Origin: Alisma plantago-aquatica
Taxonomy: Eukaryota; Streptophyta; Magnoliopsida; Alismatales; Alismataceae
NCBI GenBank assembly: GCA_963693085.1
Contig: OY856412.1
Location: 1,130,099,744 to 1,130,163,743, forward strand
Length of the DNA: 64,000 nucleotides
Direction: 5' to 3'
The translations under genes were made by a program, and so were the position numbers. Shown here piece by piece: positions 12,628 to 24,359 of the stretch. The notes beneath the pieces were generated by a model. It worked only from the letters and a program-made list of their open reading frames with translations. It ran no database searches and was not told the DNA's origin. Numbering within the stretch: position 1 is the stretch's first letter; each line of letters starts with the position of its first letter.

Positions 12628-13307
12628 GGTCTGCTCTAGTTGATAAGTCTAGGCAGAAGCCTCAAGAACGAATGGATGTTCTTAGTAATGTGGGTTCCTC
12701 CTAAAACAACAATTGGATATATTATATGTCTTTTTTCCTTTACCCCCTCCATCTAAAATAATACCCTTTCTGTAACATGTGGTTGTGATGTATGACCTAA
12801 AATCCAATAACTATGGTAATGATCCTCGGCTAAGTGCAGCTCTGTACTTAGAGATTAATTAAAGGCCGACTGCCCAGGGCTCCCATGTGACACATCCATT
12901 CCTAATATAATAGTTGGCACTTTGGAGATCTTTGGCATGGATGGAGGATGCTCAGTTGTGGTGAACTTCTCTGCATCTTCCATCCATGCCAAAGATCTCC
13001 TAAGAGCCAGCTATTATATTAGGAATGGATTTGTCCCATGGGAGCCCTGGGCAATCGGCCTTTAATTAATCTCTAAGTACAGAGCTGCACTTAGCAGAGG
13101 ATCATTACCATAGTTATTGGCTTTTAGGTCATACATCACAACCACATGTTACAGAAAGGGTATTATTTTAGATGGAGGGGGAAAACAAAAAAAGACAAAT
13201 ATACAAATGTTGTTTTAATAATAAAGGGATCAAGGAGGAACCCACATTACTAAGAACACCCATTCGTTCTTGAGGCTTCTGACTAGACTTCTCAACCAGA
13301 GCAGACC
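12628..13307. repeat. Large inverted repeat (arms ~323 and ~334 bp, 23-bp loop)
   Basis: The left arm 12628-12950 pairs with the right arm 12974-13307, leaving spacer 12951-12973. Examples are GGTCTGCTCT at 12628 with AGAGCAGACC at 13298, GAACGAATGG with CCATTCGTTC, TGGTTGTGATGTATGACC with GGTCATACATCACAACCA, and TTTGGCATGGATGGA with TCCATCCATGCCAAA. The arms look about 90% matched, with a few indels near the outer third. An RNA read through this region would fold into a long near-perfect hairpin. It lies inside the CACTA element upstream of the transposase gene. It may be an inverted duplication or a nested foldback insertion. Confidence 0.92.
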
Positions 13308-13589
13308 TTTTGTTGAATGCATGTCTGAAGCTTTCCATGGTCATGACAGACATTCTATTGATGCTAAGTGTGCTCAAAGATGGTATGCTACTAACTTATA
13401 ATGATACATATCATACAAGTGAACCAGAAGTTACATTCATTTTACGCCCATGCTTTAGTGCTTCTATGCCCATCATTTGATTTTTAAAGATACCAAACTT
13501 ATTTACATATCATTTCAGTTTCCATTGGAGACTAGAACTTTGTAATTCTACTATGTCCGCCAATCAAAAATTCTGGTCCTCTTCCTTTC

Positions 13590-14140
13590 CACTTCCTACT
13601 TCTATCTGTGATGAAGTGGAAATAATTATTATAAATTTCTTGTGGGGGTAGTGTGAAGGCAAGAATGATATCCATCTTCTTAAGTGGGATGATGTAACCA
13701 TCTTCTTAAGGTAGTCTATGGATCAAATTGATCCATGAGAAATACCTTCTTAAGGATTCTATCTAAAATATTGATATCTATGGTCAACTTTCTTGGTATT
13801 TAATTCAGATGATCATACATCTGAATTTAAAATCCTATTACGAAAGATTGCTAGAAACAACATCTCAGTGATGAACAACCTAAAAAAAGAGGGTTTTTCT
13901 ATACTTCTATATGTTTTCTGTGTAGACGTTCTAATGAATTTATCATACATGTATTCTTTAATTGCCATGTAGCTGATTTCATCGGGGTAAGGCTGTTGAG
14001 TGTAAACTCATTGATAGGATTCCCCTGTATATTTACAAAGTTAATCAAAAGTATATACATTTTTAAATGTGTTTATTGTACTCCCAGGTTGGAGGCTATT
14101 GCTACTCATCTCTGTATCCAAATTGTCATTTTTTGGAAGT
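13590..14140 (+). pseudogene. LINE reverse transcriptase / zf-RVT fragment
   Basis: One frame reads FLWG, then a stop, then CEGKNDIHLLKWDDV, matching the FLWGG-x-(n)-HLVKWxxV block after the plant LINE reverse transcriptase domain. About 280 bp later CRRSNEFIIHVFFNC fits the CxxC-x(n)-H-x(3)-C zinc-binding RVT signature, with the second Cys replaced by Ser. In-frame stops show it is dead. It probably entered the CACTA element by insertion. Confidence 0.6.
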
Positions 14141-15429
14141 GGGTATTTTCCTCTTTTGATATCTAGCAGCTATCAATGAAAGTAATCTTTTTAGATGGGA
14201 TAGACACTTCTACAATGTTTCTTTTGGGAGGAAACTTCTTTTCTTCTGTAGTGGTTGGTATATATGAACTTTTTTCTTCTGCTAGTCTATTGTTCTGCTG
14301 GTTTACAGTCTCCTACTATCATAATTTAAGTGTTGTGTTATTAACAAGATACCAAACAATGAAATTGTCCCTGTTGTCCTGGTCTGCATGTCATATGTTC
14401 TATCTTGGTTGGTGTTAAGTCTTATGCAGCTGACTTATTTTAAGTATTTCAGTTCTTAATTTTATGAGATGTTATACATGATATCATATACTTATATGTT
14501 TAAGTATTTCAGCTGACTTATAGGGACAGTTAGGTATTTGTCTCATAATGCTTGTTATAAGTAATAACAATATGTTGATATCAGTTCTAAGAAGAAATAG
14601 ACTGTCAGTGCCTTTATGCATAGAGATCTGCTACAATATTGAGATTCTATGGGATATGTTGGACATAACCCATAGCATCAGGACCACACACAACTTTGAA
14701 TCTCCTTTGGTAGAGTCTAAATAGCCATGCGTCAAAATACTCCTTTGTAGTAGAGAGATTGCCTAGTTTGAGAAGAGAAGTTGTGTAGCTAGTCTGACAG
14801 TATAAGTAGCCCCTGTAATCGAGTATATGTTGAGACATGTGAGCAAAAGTTAATGGATGGATCTGTGAACTATTATTGATTAGGTGGGTACCTATGCTAT
14901 TGCAGTTCTTGAAGGATTTTTCTTGAAGGATGTTTCTTCTGCCTCTTTTTTTGCTTCTTGTATATTGATAGACTTCATGTATGTCTTCTCCCTTCCCTCC
15001 CCTTTTCTCTTTTTCCTTTTTCATGTTGTATATTCGACACCCTTTTGCTGCAATTGTTGCAAAAAAAATAGTCCTTTTATACTACTGTTTCTTTGATTTT
15101 TTTCTATTTCCTCTTGTGTCTCCTATTCTAGCTTCTTTTCTTTTCTTTTTTTGCAATTTCTCCTTCATTTAATGTTCCTGCTATTGCATCTAAATTTTTG
15201 TTACTTCTATGTCCCCTCTTATTGCTTTTTCCTTGTTACTCATATCAGAAATTCAGATTCTTACTTGCATCTCTTCCTCGCACGTCTACTAGACTACTAG
15301 TATCACTTCTATTTGCAAGTTTTCTTCTACTTTTTCTTACTTATTCTTGCTCCTACATGACTACATCTCCTACATGACTACATCTCAAACAGCTGTTCCT
15401 CTACTTATTATATATTTTCCTTCATGTAG
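14141..15429. other. CACTA interior upstream of the transposase, no gene
   Basis: T- and C-rich sequence with many TTCTTCT runs. Translated frames are compositional and lack domains. The polypyrimidine character just before 15,430 (TTCCTTCATGTAG then ATG) would suit a splice acceptor, so the first exon of the transposase gene may begin upstream. Confidence 0.4.
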
Positions 15430-18400
15430 ATGGATTTTCTAATAGATCGGAGTTGGATGTATATTGGGAACAGAGTGAGAAGTGATGTATTCAAGGCAGG
15501 GTTACGAAAGCTCATTGAGTTTGATCTTATCCATCAAAGACCAACTAGACAGGGGAAATTAATATGTCCTTGCAAGGTATGTTTGAACAGATACCTTAAA
15601 ACAGAGGAGGAGGTATTCTCACATGTATTACAAAAAGGATTTGTGCATAGCTATGATGTTTGGACGTTTCATGGGGAGGTGATTGGTAGGAGCAATCCTG
15701 TTGTGGCACCAAACATGCCTAGCACCGACAATATGCATCAGATGTTGGAGGATTTGTTTGGTATGGGTGACACAACAAATGACCACTCTACTAAAGCTAC
15801 AGAGGAACCTGCAAATGTAGATGCACAAAGATTTTACAAGCTACTAAAACAGGCAGATCAACCACTCTATAGAGGTTGCACAAGTCATTCTAAGCTATCG
15901 TATTTGGTTGCCTTGCTATTTCTGAAGGAGGAATCTGGATGGTCCAACGATTCTTTCACAAAGTTGTTACAGTTGATTGTTTCAGGATTTCCGGAAGAAA
16001 ATTGTCTATTCCCGGAGACGTACTATGAAGCAAATGTGATTGTGAAGGATTTACGACTTGATCATTCTACTATAGACGTATGTACAAATAATTGCATGCT
16101 TTTTCACAAAGATGCAGCTTCAAAAGAAAATTGTGATACTTGTGGTGCTTCAAGATGGAATGAAAAGCAATACAAAACAAAGGGAAAGAAGGTAGCTGCT
16201 AAGTTCATGTATCACTTCCCTTTGATACCTCGGTTAGAGAGGCTCTATATGTCTTCATCTATTGCTAAAGACATGATTTGGCCATCAGAAGTAAAAGGCA
16301 AGGATGGTCGTATTCATCATCCTTCAGACACACCCGAATGATTGTCTATTGATGCCAGGTATCCAGACTTTGCTGCTGAACCACGCAATGTTAGATTGGC
16401 ATTAGAAACAGATGGATTTAATGCATTTGGCAATATGAGTGCATCACATAGCATCTGGCCTGTGTTGGTGACACCTCTCAATCTTCCACCTTGGCTTCTT
16501 ATGAAAGAACAATTTATTATGATGTCCCTATTAATCCCAGGTCCACATATGGTTGGCAATGACCTTGATGTATACTTGCAGCCATTAATTGAGGAGTTGC
16601 AACTACTTTGGGAGCTTGGAGTCAAAGTTTATGATGCATATAGAAAAAGGAACTTCACTATGCGGGCAATGATTTTATGGACCATTAACGATTTCCCAGC
16701 ATATGGTGACTTATCTGGTTGGAGCACTAAAGGTAAGAAAGATTTGGGATGTCCTTGTTGTAATGTGGAGACTGTATCAAAATGGTTACAGTATTGGAAA
16801 AAGCAATGCTATGGTTTCCATCGACGTTTTCTTCCAATGAATCATCCATATAGACGTGATAGGAAAAATTTTGATGGTGAAAAAGATTTTCGACTTCCAC
16901 CTAAGCCACTATCTGGAGAAGATATACTGAGGCAATTTGATGGGTATGAAAATATCACATTTGGAAAAATGAATAAGTGCAAGAGGCTTGGAGATCAAAT
17001 TCAACCATTACCTCCTGGTTGGAATAAGATAAGCATCTTTTTTCAGCTACCTTATTGGAAGTATTTATCTGTTAGACACAATCTGGATGTGATGCACATA
17101 GAAAAGAATGTGTGTGAGAATATTTTAAACACATTATTGGGTGATTCTAAGAAAAGTAAAGACAACTTACAAGCTCGTCAAGATTTGGAGAAAATGCGCA
17201 TTCGAAGATATTTATGGCCAGTAGATGCAGGTGACCGCTATTACTTGCCTCCAGCATCTTACACCATGACTAATGCGCAGAAAGATAAGTTCCTATCTGT
17301 GTTAGAAAAGTTGAAAGTTCCTGATGACTATTCTTCTAACATATCTAGGTGTGTTAGCAAATCTGATAGAAAACTTGTTGGGCTGAAAAGTCATGATTGT
17401 CATGTTCTTATGCATCAACTTCTACCTGTTGCCTTGAGACATTGCATAAGCTTAGATGTGTACAAGCCTATTGCTAATTTGTGCTCATTTTTCAACAAGC
17501 TTTGCTCTAACATTATTGATGTGGAGGAATTCAAAGAATTGGAACAAGAAATTGCTGTCACTCTTTGCCAGTTGGAGAGAATCTTCCCTCCTTCTTTCTT
17601 CACCATCATGATGCATTTGCCCATTCATTTAGCTTATGAAGCCAGGCAAGCCGGATCTGTCCGAACTAGGTGGATGTACCCAATAGAGAGATACTTGAAG
17701 AAATTGAAGAAGTATGTAAGAAACAAAGCTAAACCGGCTGGTTGTATTGCTAGTTGCTATTTAGCTGAAGAAAGTTTGACATTTTGTGGTAGGTACTTGC
17801 ATAATTTTGAGACAAAACTGATCCGCACTCCTCATATTGTTGATGGATCTCCAATTAGAGTTGGAGTGTCAAGAAATTTCGACATCCACACTTTGGAACA
17901 AGCCCATCGTTATGTCCTTTTCAATAAAGAGGAATTGGATGTTTACAGAAGGTAAGATTTAATTACGTCCTAAAATTCTTGCTGATATTTGTATATATGT
18001 TGTACATTAATTTAGACACTTCTTATAAAGCAGTGAACACATGTGTATTATTCAAGATATGGAACCCAACATTGCCCCACGGACCCTAGAAACAAAACAT
18101 GCAAAGGAGTTCTCTAAGTGGTTGAAAGAGCATGTAAGTCTCAAACATAAATATTGTTGTCACTCTTAATGTTCAAGTTAGTGTAGATTACATTAATGTT
18201 TTACTTTTTTATGAAGGTAATGCAAATGTGAGAGATTAGGCCGAACAGTATTAGCGATGATTTGAGATGGTTATCCCAAGGCCCTTGTGTTGAGGGAATG
18301 TCTTATGAAGGATTTTTGGTCAATGGATATCGTTTCCGTTCAAATCCCATTGAAAGTACATGTACTACACAAAATAGTGGAGTGTATTTGTGTGCTAACA

Positions 18401-18892
18401 CTTCAAGTTATTCAAGTGGTAGAGATCGAAATCCTATAAATGTTGAAGTCACGTACTATGGCTACTTAGAGGAGGTTATTGAGCTAACTTATGGTCCAGG
18501 AATCAATGTTCTGTTATTCAGATGTTCTTGGTATGATGAAAGCACTTCTAACGGGTTGCGAATTGATGAGTATGGGTTCACACAAATCAACACTTCAAGG
18601 ATAAAAAAAAGGAGGAACCGTTTATCCTGGCTTCTCAAGCATTGCAATGCTTTTATGTGAAGGATCCTAATGATGATGATTGGTGCACAGTGCTAAAGCA
18701 TCCTCCTAAAGATTATTCTGAAGTACCTCTTATTGAGAATTGTTTGACTGGTTTACAATCTGATGGTTGTGTAACTAGTGATGTGTCTTGGACGAGGAGT
18801 GACACCGGGGGATCTTTTGTTGATAGAACTAAAAAAAGAATGATGGGGCTAATGTTTAGTTCATTAATCTGTCTGTTTTGTTTGCAAGTCTA
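15430..18892 (+). pseudogene. CACTA transposase (TNP2 family, TnpD-like), multi-exon, inactivated
   Basis: Encodes the DDE-type enzyme expected to cut and join CACTA ends. The first exon (15430-17952) starts with a Transpos_assoc-type zinc domain (MDFLIDRSWMY, CPCKVCLNRY, YDVWTFHGE), then TNP2 (CTNNCMLFHKD, CDTCGASRW, YPDFAAEPRNVRLALETDGF, NFTMRAMILWTINDFPAYG, LDVMHIEKNVCENILNTLLG), then a DUF4218-like end (MYPIERYLKKLKKYVRNKA). Predicted exons 18034-18133 and 18217 onward carry AKEFSKWLKEH and a DUF4216-like domain (YGPGINVLLFRCSWYD). Defects: an in-frame TGA at 16339-16341, where relatives normally have Trp; TGA at 18229-18231, where Arg is usual (a CGA-to-TGA, CpG-type change); and a frame change at an A8 run near 18602-18609, after which FYVKDPNDDDWCTVL continues in another frame. 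Stops share the surrounding frame, so decay is recent relative to the gypsy remnants. Confidence 0.9.
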
Positions 18893-19887
18893 GAATAATT
18901 TACTTGGGGAATATGTTGTATTGCATTTTTTTGGCAAACTGTTACTATATGGCATATTCTTTGCAATTTATTTAGTCTTGTTTCATATACCAACAAGTAG
19001 GACATCATTATTCTTTTTTGGGATATGAAACCAAGGTACTCTACAAGTTATATGGTTTTCAAATGCTGAATATTCATATGTTGGTGTCTCATATTCTCCG
19101 CAATTTATTTGTTTTTCAAATGTAGCTACTACTTTTGTTACTGAAATTTTGCACTAATAATCTAATTTTTTTTCCTTTTCAATTGAAGGATGGCAGGAAG
19201 AAGATTCACTAGATCTAGTTGTAACAACACACCTAGTCAACCTATTGCTGTCCCTCCATCCACAATTGAAGAAAATTGTGAGGATGAACCTACTCTACTG
19301 TCCAACAATATTGAAAATGATGTAATAGTTGAAGAAAATGTTGAGGATGAACAGGAGAATAGGAAGTATGGACGTGGGCCTGCAAGTGAGCAAAGCCTAC
19401 TTCCTAAGCAAGGGTAGCCACGTCACAAGGTCCAATGGGATGATGAAGGAAATGCTATTGGGGAGAATGGTGCCAAATTGAATCGTTATTGTCATATGCT
19501 AGCAAGGAAACCACACATATGGCATCTAGACTTGAAGTGGAACGAACAACCAGAACAAGCTTTTGCAGATAGAAAATCATTTATTGAGGTAATCTTTTTC
19601 ATAAAAAGACCAACAAATTGTATGATTGTTATATCTAAAGTAATATTTTCTATGTTTTTGTAGAAATACTTTGATTTAGGAAGTCACCCTAATGCATGGA
19701 ATCACATTGATGAACACATTAGCAAAGGGATATCAGTGTGGAGGGCACGTGTAAAGAAAGATTACTATGAAAAGTACAAGATTGAACCAGAATTGATGAT
19801 GAAGAAAGTTGAGAAAAATGCTTCCATAGATATGGACCAGTTTAAAAATCTTGTTAAAGAATGGGGAACCGAGAAGTCTAAGGTACA

Positions 19888-20398
19888 ATGGTTTCATATA
19901 ACTTTTTTTTTATCAATAAGCGCGTTTCTCTTTCATTACTCACAAAATTTACAAAGGGGAGCAAAGCTCAATACATCTATAAAGATAGATATCAAAAGTC
20001 AAAAAGAAGGATGCAATTTATCTATGAAAACTTCTATAATCAGTATTTATGCAATGCTACACACTGTTTGGTTTGCTCCTACTGTCTTCAAAAACACATC
20101 TATTTCTATGTATCCATATGTGATAAATGATAAGAGTAGCAAGAAGAGCTTCATTTCTGTTCTTTAGCAGATGTACTTCATTTCTATTCCAGCAGAAGGT
20201 GTACTTCAACGCTGCTGCAGATTTTTTGATTCTGCTCAATTCCTCTGATCTCAGGGAGCTTCCACACTCCACACTTCACATCAGTCCCCTTTCCAATGTG
20301 GAATTGGACATTATAGAGATATATATCTCTTATATTGAGGATGTTCTTCCACATCCAGCTATTGGCTTTCTTATATTGAGGATGGTTTCATATAACTT
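19888..20398 (-). mobile_element. 5'-truncated LINE inserted in a tnpA-like intron, 17-bp TSD
   Basis: ATGGTTTCATATAACTT occurs at 19888-19904 and again at 20382-20398, flanking a ~477-bp insert that begins with a T run, i.e. a poly(A) tail on the minus strand. The minus-strand coding part reads WNRNEVHLLKNRNEALL, then IIYHIWIHRNRCVFED, which resembles the C-terminal end of plant LINE ORF2. Truncation, A tail and long target duplication are the classical marks of target-primed reverse transcription. Confidence 0.8.
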
Positions 20399-21322
20399 GC
20401 ATGTATACCTATCTACTTTTTCTAATTATATGTTTCTTATGGTTTAGAAAATTTCCGAGATCAACAAGGCAAACAGAGCAAAAAAAGTGATGGATCATAC
20501 CACAGGATCAAAGCCATGGAGTTGTTATCGGGCAGAAATGGTATTAATAATGGACACTTGTCTTTCTTAGTAGGAGTTGAACATATAACATGGACAATTA
20601 TTATGTTATCTATCATGTGTAGGTCAGTGAAGATCAACCCGTTGTGCCTCTTAACAAATTTTTGGAAAAAGTTTACGACAAAAGCCCACAAGTGGTTAGA
20701 AAATGGATATTTGCTTTCCTATGATGTCTACAAAGCTACATATGCTTAGATATCTCAATTTAAGCTTTCCTTTTATGATGCTTTCTAATTACAGCTTGAA
20801 ATCTCTGATCTCGTGGAAAACCAAGTAGCAAACCAAGAAGAAATAGATCCTAGAAGTGTAGATAATCTAACACGTGCTGCTTATTTGCAAGTTTTAAATC
20901 CTTCCAAAAAGGCTAGGATCCGAGGTGTTGGAATTGGGCACAAAGAGATAGGACATAGGGGAAAAGCTGCCCGTATAAGATATGAAATGCTTCTTGAGGA
21001 AAGCAATGCAAAGGATGTATGTTGGAGAGAATCTAAACTTGAACTATTAGTTACAACTAGTCTATTAGATTGATGTTTGTAATTTGTTTTCTATTTCAGG
21101 ATAAACTTAAGGAACTTGAAGAAACAGTAAATGGATTGAAGAACTCCGTCTCCCAATTAATGACTTGGTATAATCAATCACAGGTAACTCAGATTCAGTT
21201 GTTTATGTCAATGTAATATATAATTTTTTTTGACATTGTTGATGTATTTGTTATAGGATGGCGGTATTAATTTTGATTGTGCAGCTGAATACCCCAATCA
21301 GAATACTACAGGTGTCTTACAC

Positions 21323-21560
21323 ATGCAAAGTGGCACAAATAGGTCAGATGTGGGTTCTTTTCACATACAAGACAATACAAGTAATGGTGCAGATGTAGGC
21401 ATGTTTCCCATCCAAAATAATTCAAGCGGGGATGGCTTAGGAAGACTTTCTAGACCAAGCAATTCAAGGGAGACTGGAGTAGGCAGACTTTCCATACAAG
21501 CCAATTCAAGGGAGAATGGAGTAGGCATGCTTTCCATACAAGACAATGGACATCCACGGA
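21323..21560 (+). repeat. Tandem peptide repeat in the tnpA-like C-terminus (~14 aa, ~5 units)
   Basis: Units align as NRSDVGSFHIQD, NTSNGADVGMFPIQN, NSSGDGLGRLSRPS, NSRETGVGRLSIQA and NSRENGVGMLSIQD. The pattern is N-S-x-x-x-G-V-G-x-L-S-I-Q-x. The last two are most alike, suggesting recent unit duplication while the frame was maintained. Confidence 0.8.
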
Positions 21561-21771
21561 TCTTTGCGCCACAGGTAACTCATTATAGCTATAGATTATT
21601 TTCAATATTCATACACATAAGAATATTAACATGTACACTTTATTAAAGGCTGCAGTTGAAAGTTGGTCCCCTTCTTCTGGTAATAATCGACAAAGTTATC
21701 CTCAAATGCAGAACACACCAACCACATCTTCATCGGTGTCTTTCACACCAAGAAATCAACGTTTAAATCCT

Positions 21772-23389
21772 GTAAGTAATTCATTTCAGCTTATCTACAT
21801 GAAGTGGGCGTTTAAGGCATTTTAGGCCCAAATTATGCAATTTAAAGGCTAAACTAGCATGAATCGAGTCTAGATTTGGTCAAATTAGATCACCTTCAGT
21901 CATTGCATGGTTGATATAGGTCTGATTTAGAGTAAATCAGGTCAAATTTTGGCAAATTAGGTCTCGTCTGAGGAAAATCAGGTCTGATTTGGGGAAATGA
22001 GGATTGATTTGGGCCAAATTGGTATGTCCTCATAGCGCTGTTTGTTAAGTTTTTTCTACTTTTTCATATTTTTATTGTTCTTGCTTCTTTCTCTTTTCTT
22101 TTTTTATCCATTCTCCTGCATCTTATTCCTGCGTCCTGCTGCTATGTTTTTTCTGAGTTATTCATCCTATATTCCCTCCTACTACTATGCAAGCATGTGC
22201 ATATTTTGTTTTTCAAATTTTTCCTATACATCCTGCTACGAAATCTACTACTACTATTTACATATCTAATTTTCTTTTTCTGATTTCTTCCTCCTAAATC
22301 TCCTCTCTTAGCCATTGTTGTTTGCATGTTTCCATTTATTTTCACTGACCTATTCCTTCCTCTATATTTTCTAATTCAGCACCTGCTACTACTGTTTTTT
22401 ATTTTTTTTTGTTGATTCTTCCTCTTTCAATCTCCTTTTACTTCCCTTGGTTTGTCTTATTTTGACTTCTTCCTACAGAACTTCTACCATTTGCATGCTC
22501 TTTTTATCCCATTTTCTCTCACCAATTCGTACTTGTCTTCCTCTTACTGTTGTTTCATTTTCTTCATGTTAATTCTGTTGTCCCTGATTCTCCTATAGTT
22601 ATCAATTCAAATTAAAGATGACAGTAATTGTGATGATGAATACTGTTATTTCCTACTATTTCTGCTCCAGATGCCCTTGTCCCCTGCTTGTCCCCTTCTT
22701 TTGAGTCATTTTCTTAAGGGGCTGTTGATATTAATAACCTTGGGAATGGCCACTCTCTGTATGGGCTAACTCTATCTACTTTGTTTTTAACTTTTGGCTG
22801 TCCAAGCTGCTCCAAATTGTTGGGAATTGTTCAAAAACATATATTTGTTATTCTTATTATTCTGCGTTGTAATATGGGTCTGAATTGGTTTGTGGCCATA
22901 TGTGATAAATGATAAGAGTAGCAAGAAGAGCTTCATTTCTGTTCTTTAGCAGGTGTACTTCATTTCTGTTCCAGCAGCAAAGTATTGCTCTTTTAGGTGC
23001 TCGACTCTTCCACAACCACTTGGTCCAAGGCAAGACCTCATGTTTAGACCTGCAGACCTCCCAAGCGTCTTTTAGAGAGATAGTTTTTAGTTTCCCGCAC
23101 ATGCAGATATCATCTCTACTTCCCAGCTCAACGCTGTTGCAGATTTTTTGAATCTGCTCAATTCCTCTGATCTCAGGGAGCTTCCACACTCCACACTTCA
23201 CATCAGTCCCCTTTCCAATGTGGAATTGGACATTATAGAGATATCTATCTCTTATATTGAGGATGTTCTTCCACATCCAGCTATTGGCTTGCTTATATTG
23301 AGGATGGTTTCATATAACTTGCATGTATACCTATCTACTTTTTCTAATTATATGTTTCTTATGATTCCTTTTTGTATTTATATTGATAG
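21772..23389. other. Long predicted intron of the tnpA-like gene
   Basis: Between donor CCTGTAAGT near 21770 and acceptor TATTGATAG near 23389 lies T/C-rich sequence without coding signal on the plus strand. Its 3' part (22896-23363) is a copy of the LINE-plus-intron segment seen at 20113-20441. Confidence 0.5.
22896..23363 (-). repeat. Second copy of the LINE segment, with zf-RVT domain
   Basis: Matches 20113-20441 from CCATATGTGATAAATG to ATGTTTCTTATG but has about 139 bp more LINE sequence. On the minus strand it reads SLKDAWEVCRSKHEVLPWTK then WLWKSRAPKRAI, the zf-RVT region of plant LINE ORF2. It also contains the right-hand TSD and the following intron sequence of the first copy. It is therefore a DNA-level duplication of an insertion already in the intron, not a second LINE insertion. 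The first copy later lost the internal 139 bp. Confidence 0.75.
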
Positions 23390-23944
23390 GGTAGAATTAC
23401 TTTTAATGATGGATTTCAACGTACAATTCACCTTGGAGTAGACCAAAACTGAAATATAAGGGTAAGTTGTTTGTTGTACTATGATTTATGTATTAACTTT
23501 AAATTCTATTAATATAATGATTTGTCATTTTTAGGAGAAGAATATTCAAGTACCTAACCGTATGAGGCGTGGCATTGATGAAGAACACAACACCATTTGA
23601 AGGAATATGGAGACATTATAGATCTGAAGAGTTTCTAGCATGATATGTTGATTGTCATCAATCTCAAATTTTAAAACCATATGTACTCTTTATTTATATC
23701 AACGTTGAGCACACAATGTATGGATAATATTTTGCTTCAATATCAAAAATTGGTTTGAGGTGATTTAACATTTTTATGTGTCATTTTGGTGTTGAATCTT
23801 CTTATGATGTCATGTGAATTAGTATAAAAATATTGCTTGAGGTTATGTTTACAAAGTTTTCATTTAAAATTTGATATTCACTATAGTAACAATTAATTAA
23901 CATTTAATAAATCATTCAATAATCAATAACCAAATCATTTACAG

Positions 23945-24235
23945 TAGTCCCTCATAAGTATATTGATGAAGGTCCAGATTGACCATCAAAATTGCATTCA
24001 TGACTACCACATAGCCCCTCAAAAATATATTCTCCAGGACCATCAAGTCCCTCAAAAATGTATTCATGAAGGCTAAATAGTCCCTCAAAAATGTATTCAT
24101 GAAGGCTAAATAGTCCCTCAAAAATGTATTTATGAAGGCTAAATAGTCCCTCAAAAATGTATTTATGAAGGCTAAATAGTCCCTCAAAAATGTATTTATG
24201 AAGGCTAAATAGTCCCTCACAATTGTATTCGTGAG
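23945..24235. repeat. 33-bp tandem array in the CACTA right subterminal region
   Basis: About nine units; five near-identical ones run from 24046 with starts every 33 bp (AGTCCCTCAAAAATGTATT, then YATGAAGGCTAAAT). The outer units are more diverged. Unit words CCCTCAAAAATGTATT and GTGAGGGCC echo the subterminal motifs at both ends, so these are probable TnpA-type binding sites amplified in tandem. Confidence 0.9.
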
Positions 24236-24359
24236 GGCCACTGGTATTTGTCACGTGAGTTCTCTTCACGGACCATTTGTGAGGGCCAGACCCTCAACCG
24301 TCCCTATTTCTAAGGGCCTGTAGAGAGGGGTTTGTGACAGGACTCTCCCGTGAATAATG

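Larger units (their letters stand above)
19190..23461 (+). pseudogene. Second CACTA gene (Transposase_24 / tnpA-like), multi-exon
   Basis: Lies about 300 bp after the transposase in the same direction. GT/AG borders suggest exons 19190-19588, 19674-19882, 20448-20540, 20623-20694, 20795-21016, 21100-21183, 21257-21574, 21649-21771 and 23390-23461. The product has an acidic N-terminus (EENCEDEPTLL), a WDDEGNAIGENG region, the Transposase_24-like core (NAWNHIDEHISKGISVWRAR, then ISEINKANRAKKVMDHTTGS), a coiled coil (DKLKELEETVNGLKNSVSQL) and a C-terminal tandem peptide repeat. In CACTA systems this partner binds subterminal repeats and assists the transposase. A TAG at 19415-19417 interrupts exon 1. 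A 5'-truncated LINE sits in the intron after exon 2, and a partial copy of that LINE in the intron before the last exon. Exon borders are by eye; the 3' end is unsure. Confidence 0.75.

Noticed and set aside
20057..23441. Plus-strand frames such as those starting at 20127, 22909 and 23148
   Set aside because: They are antisense shadows of the minus-strand LINE fragment and its copy.
23939..24269. Open frames on the minus strand with repeated LFSLHKYIFEG
   Set aside because: A 33-bp tandem repeat in the CACTA subterminal region gives an open frame in several phases; it has no start context or domain.
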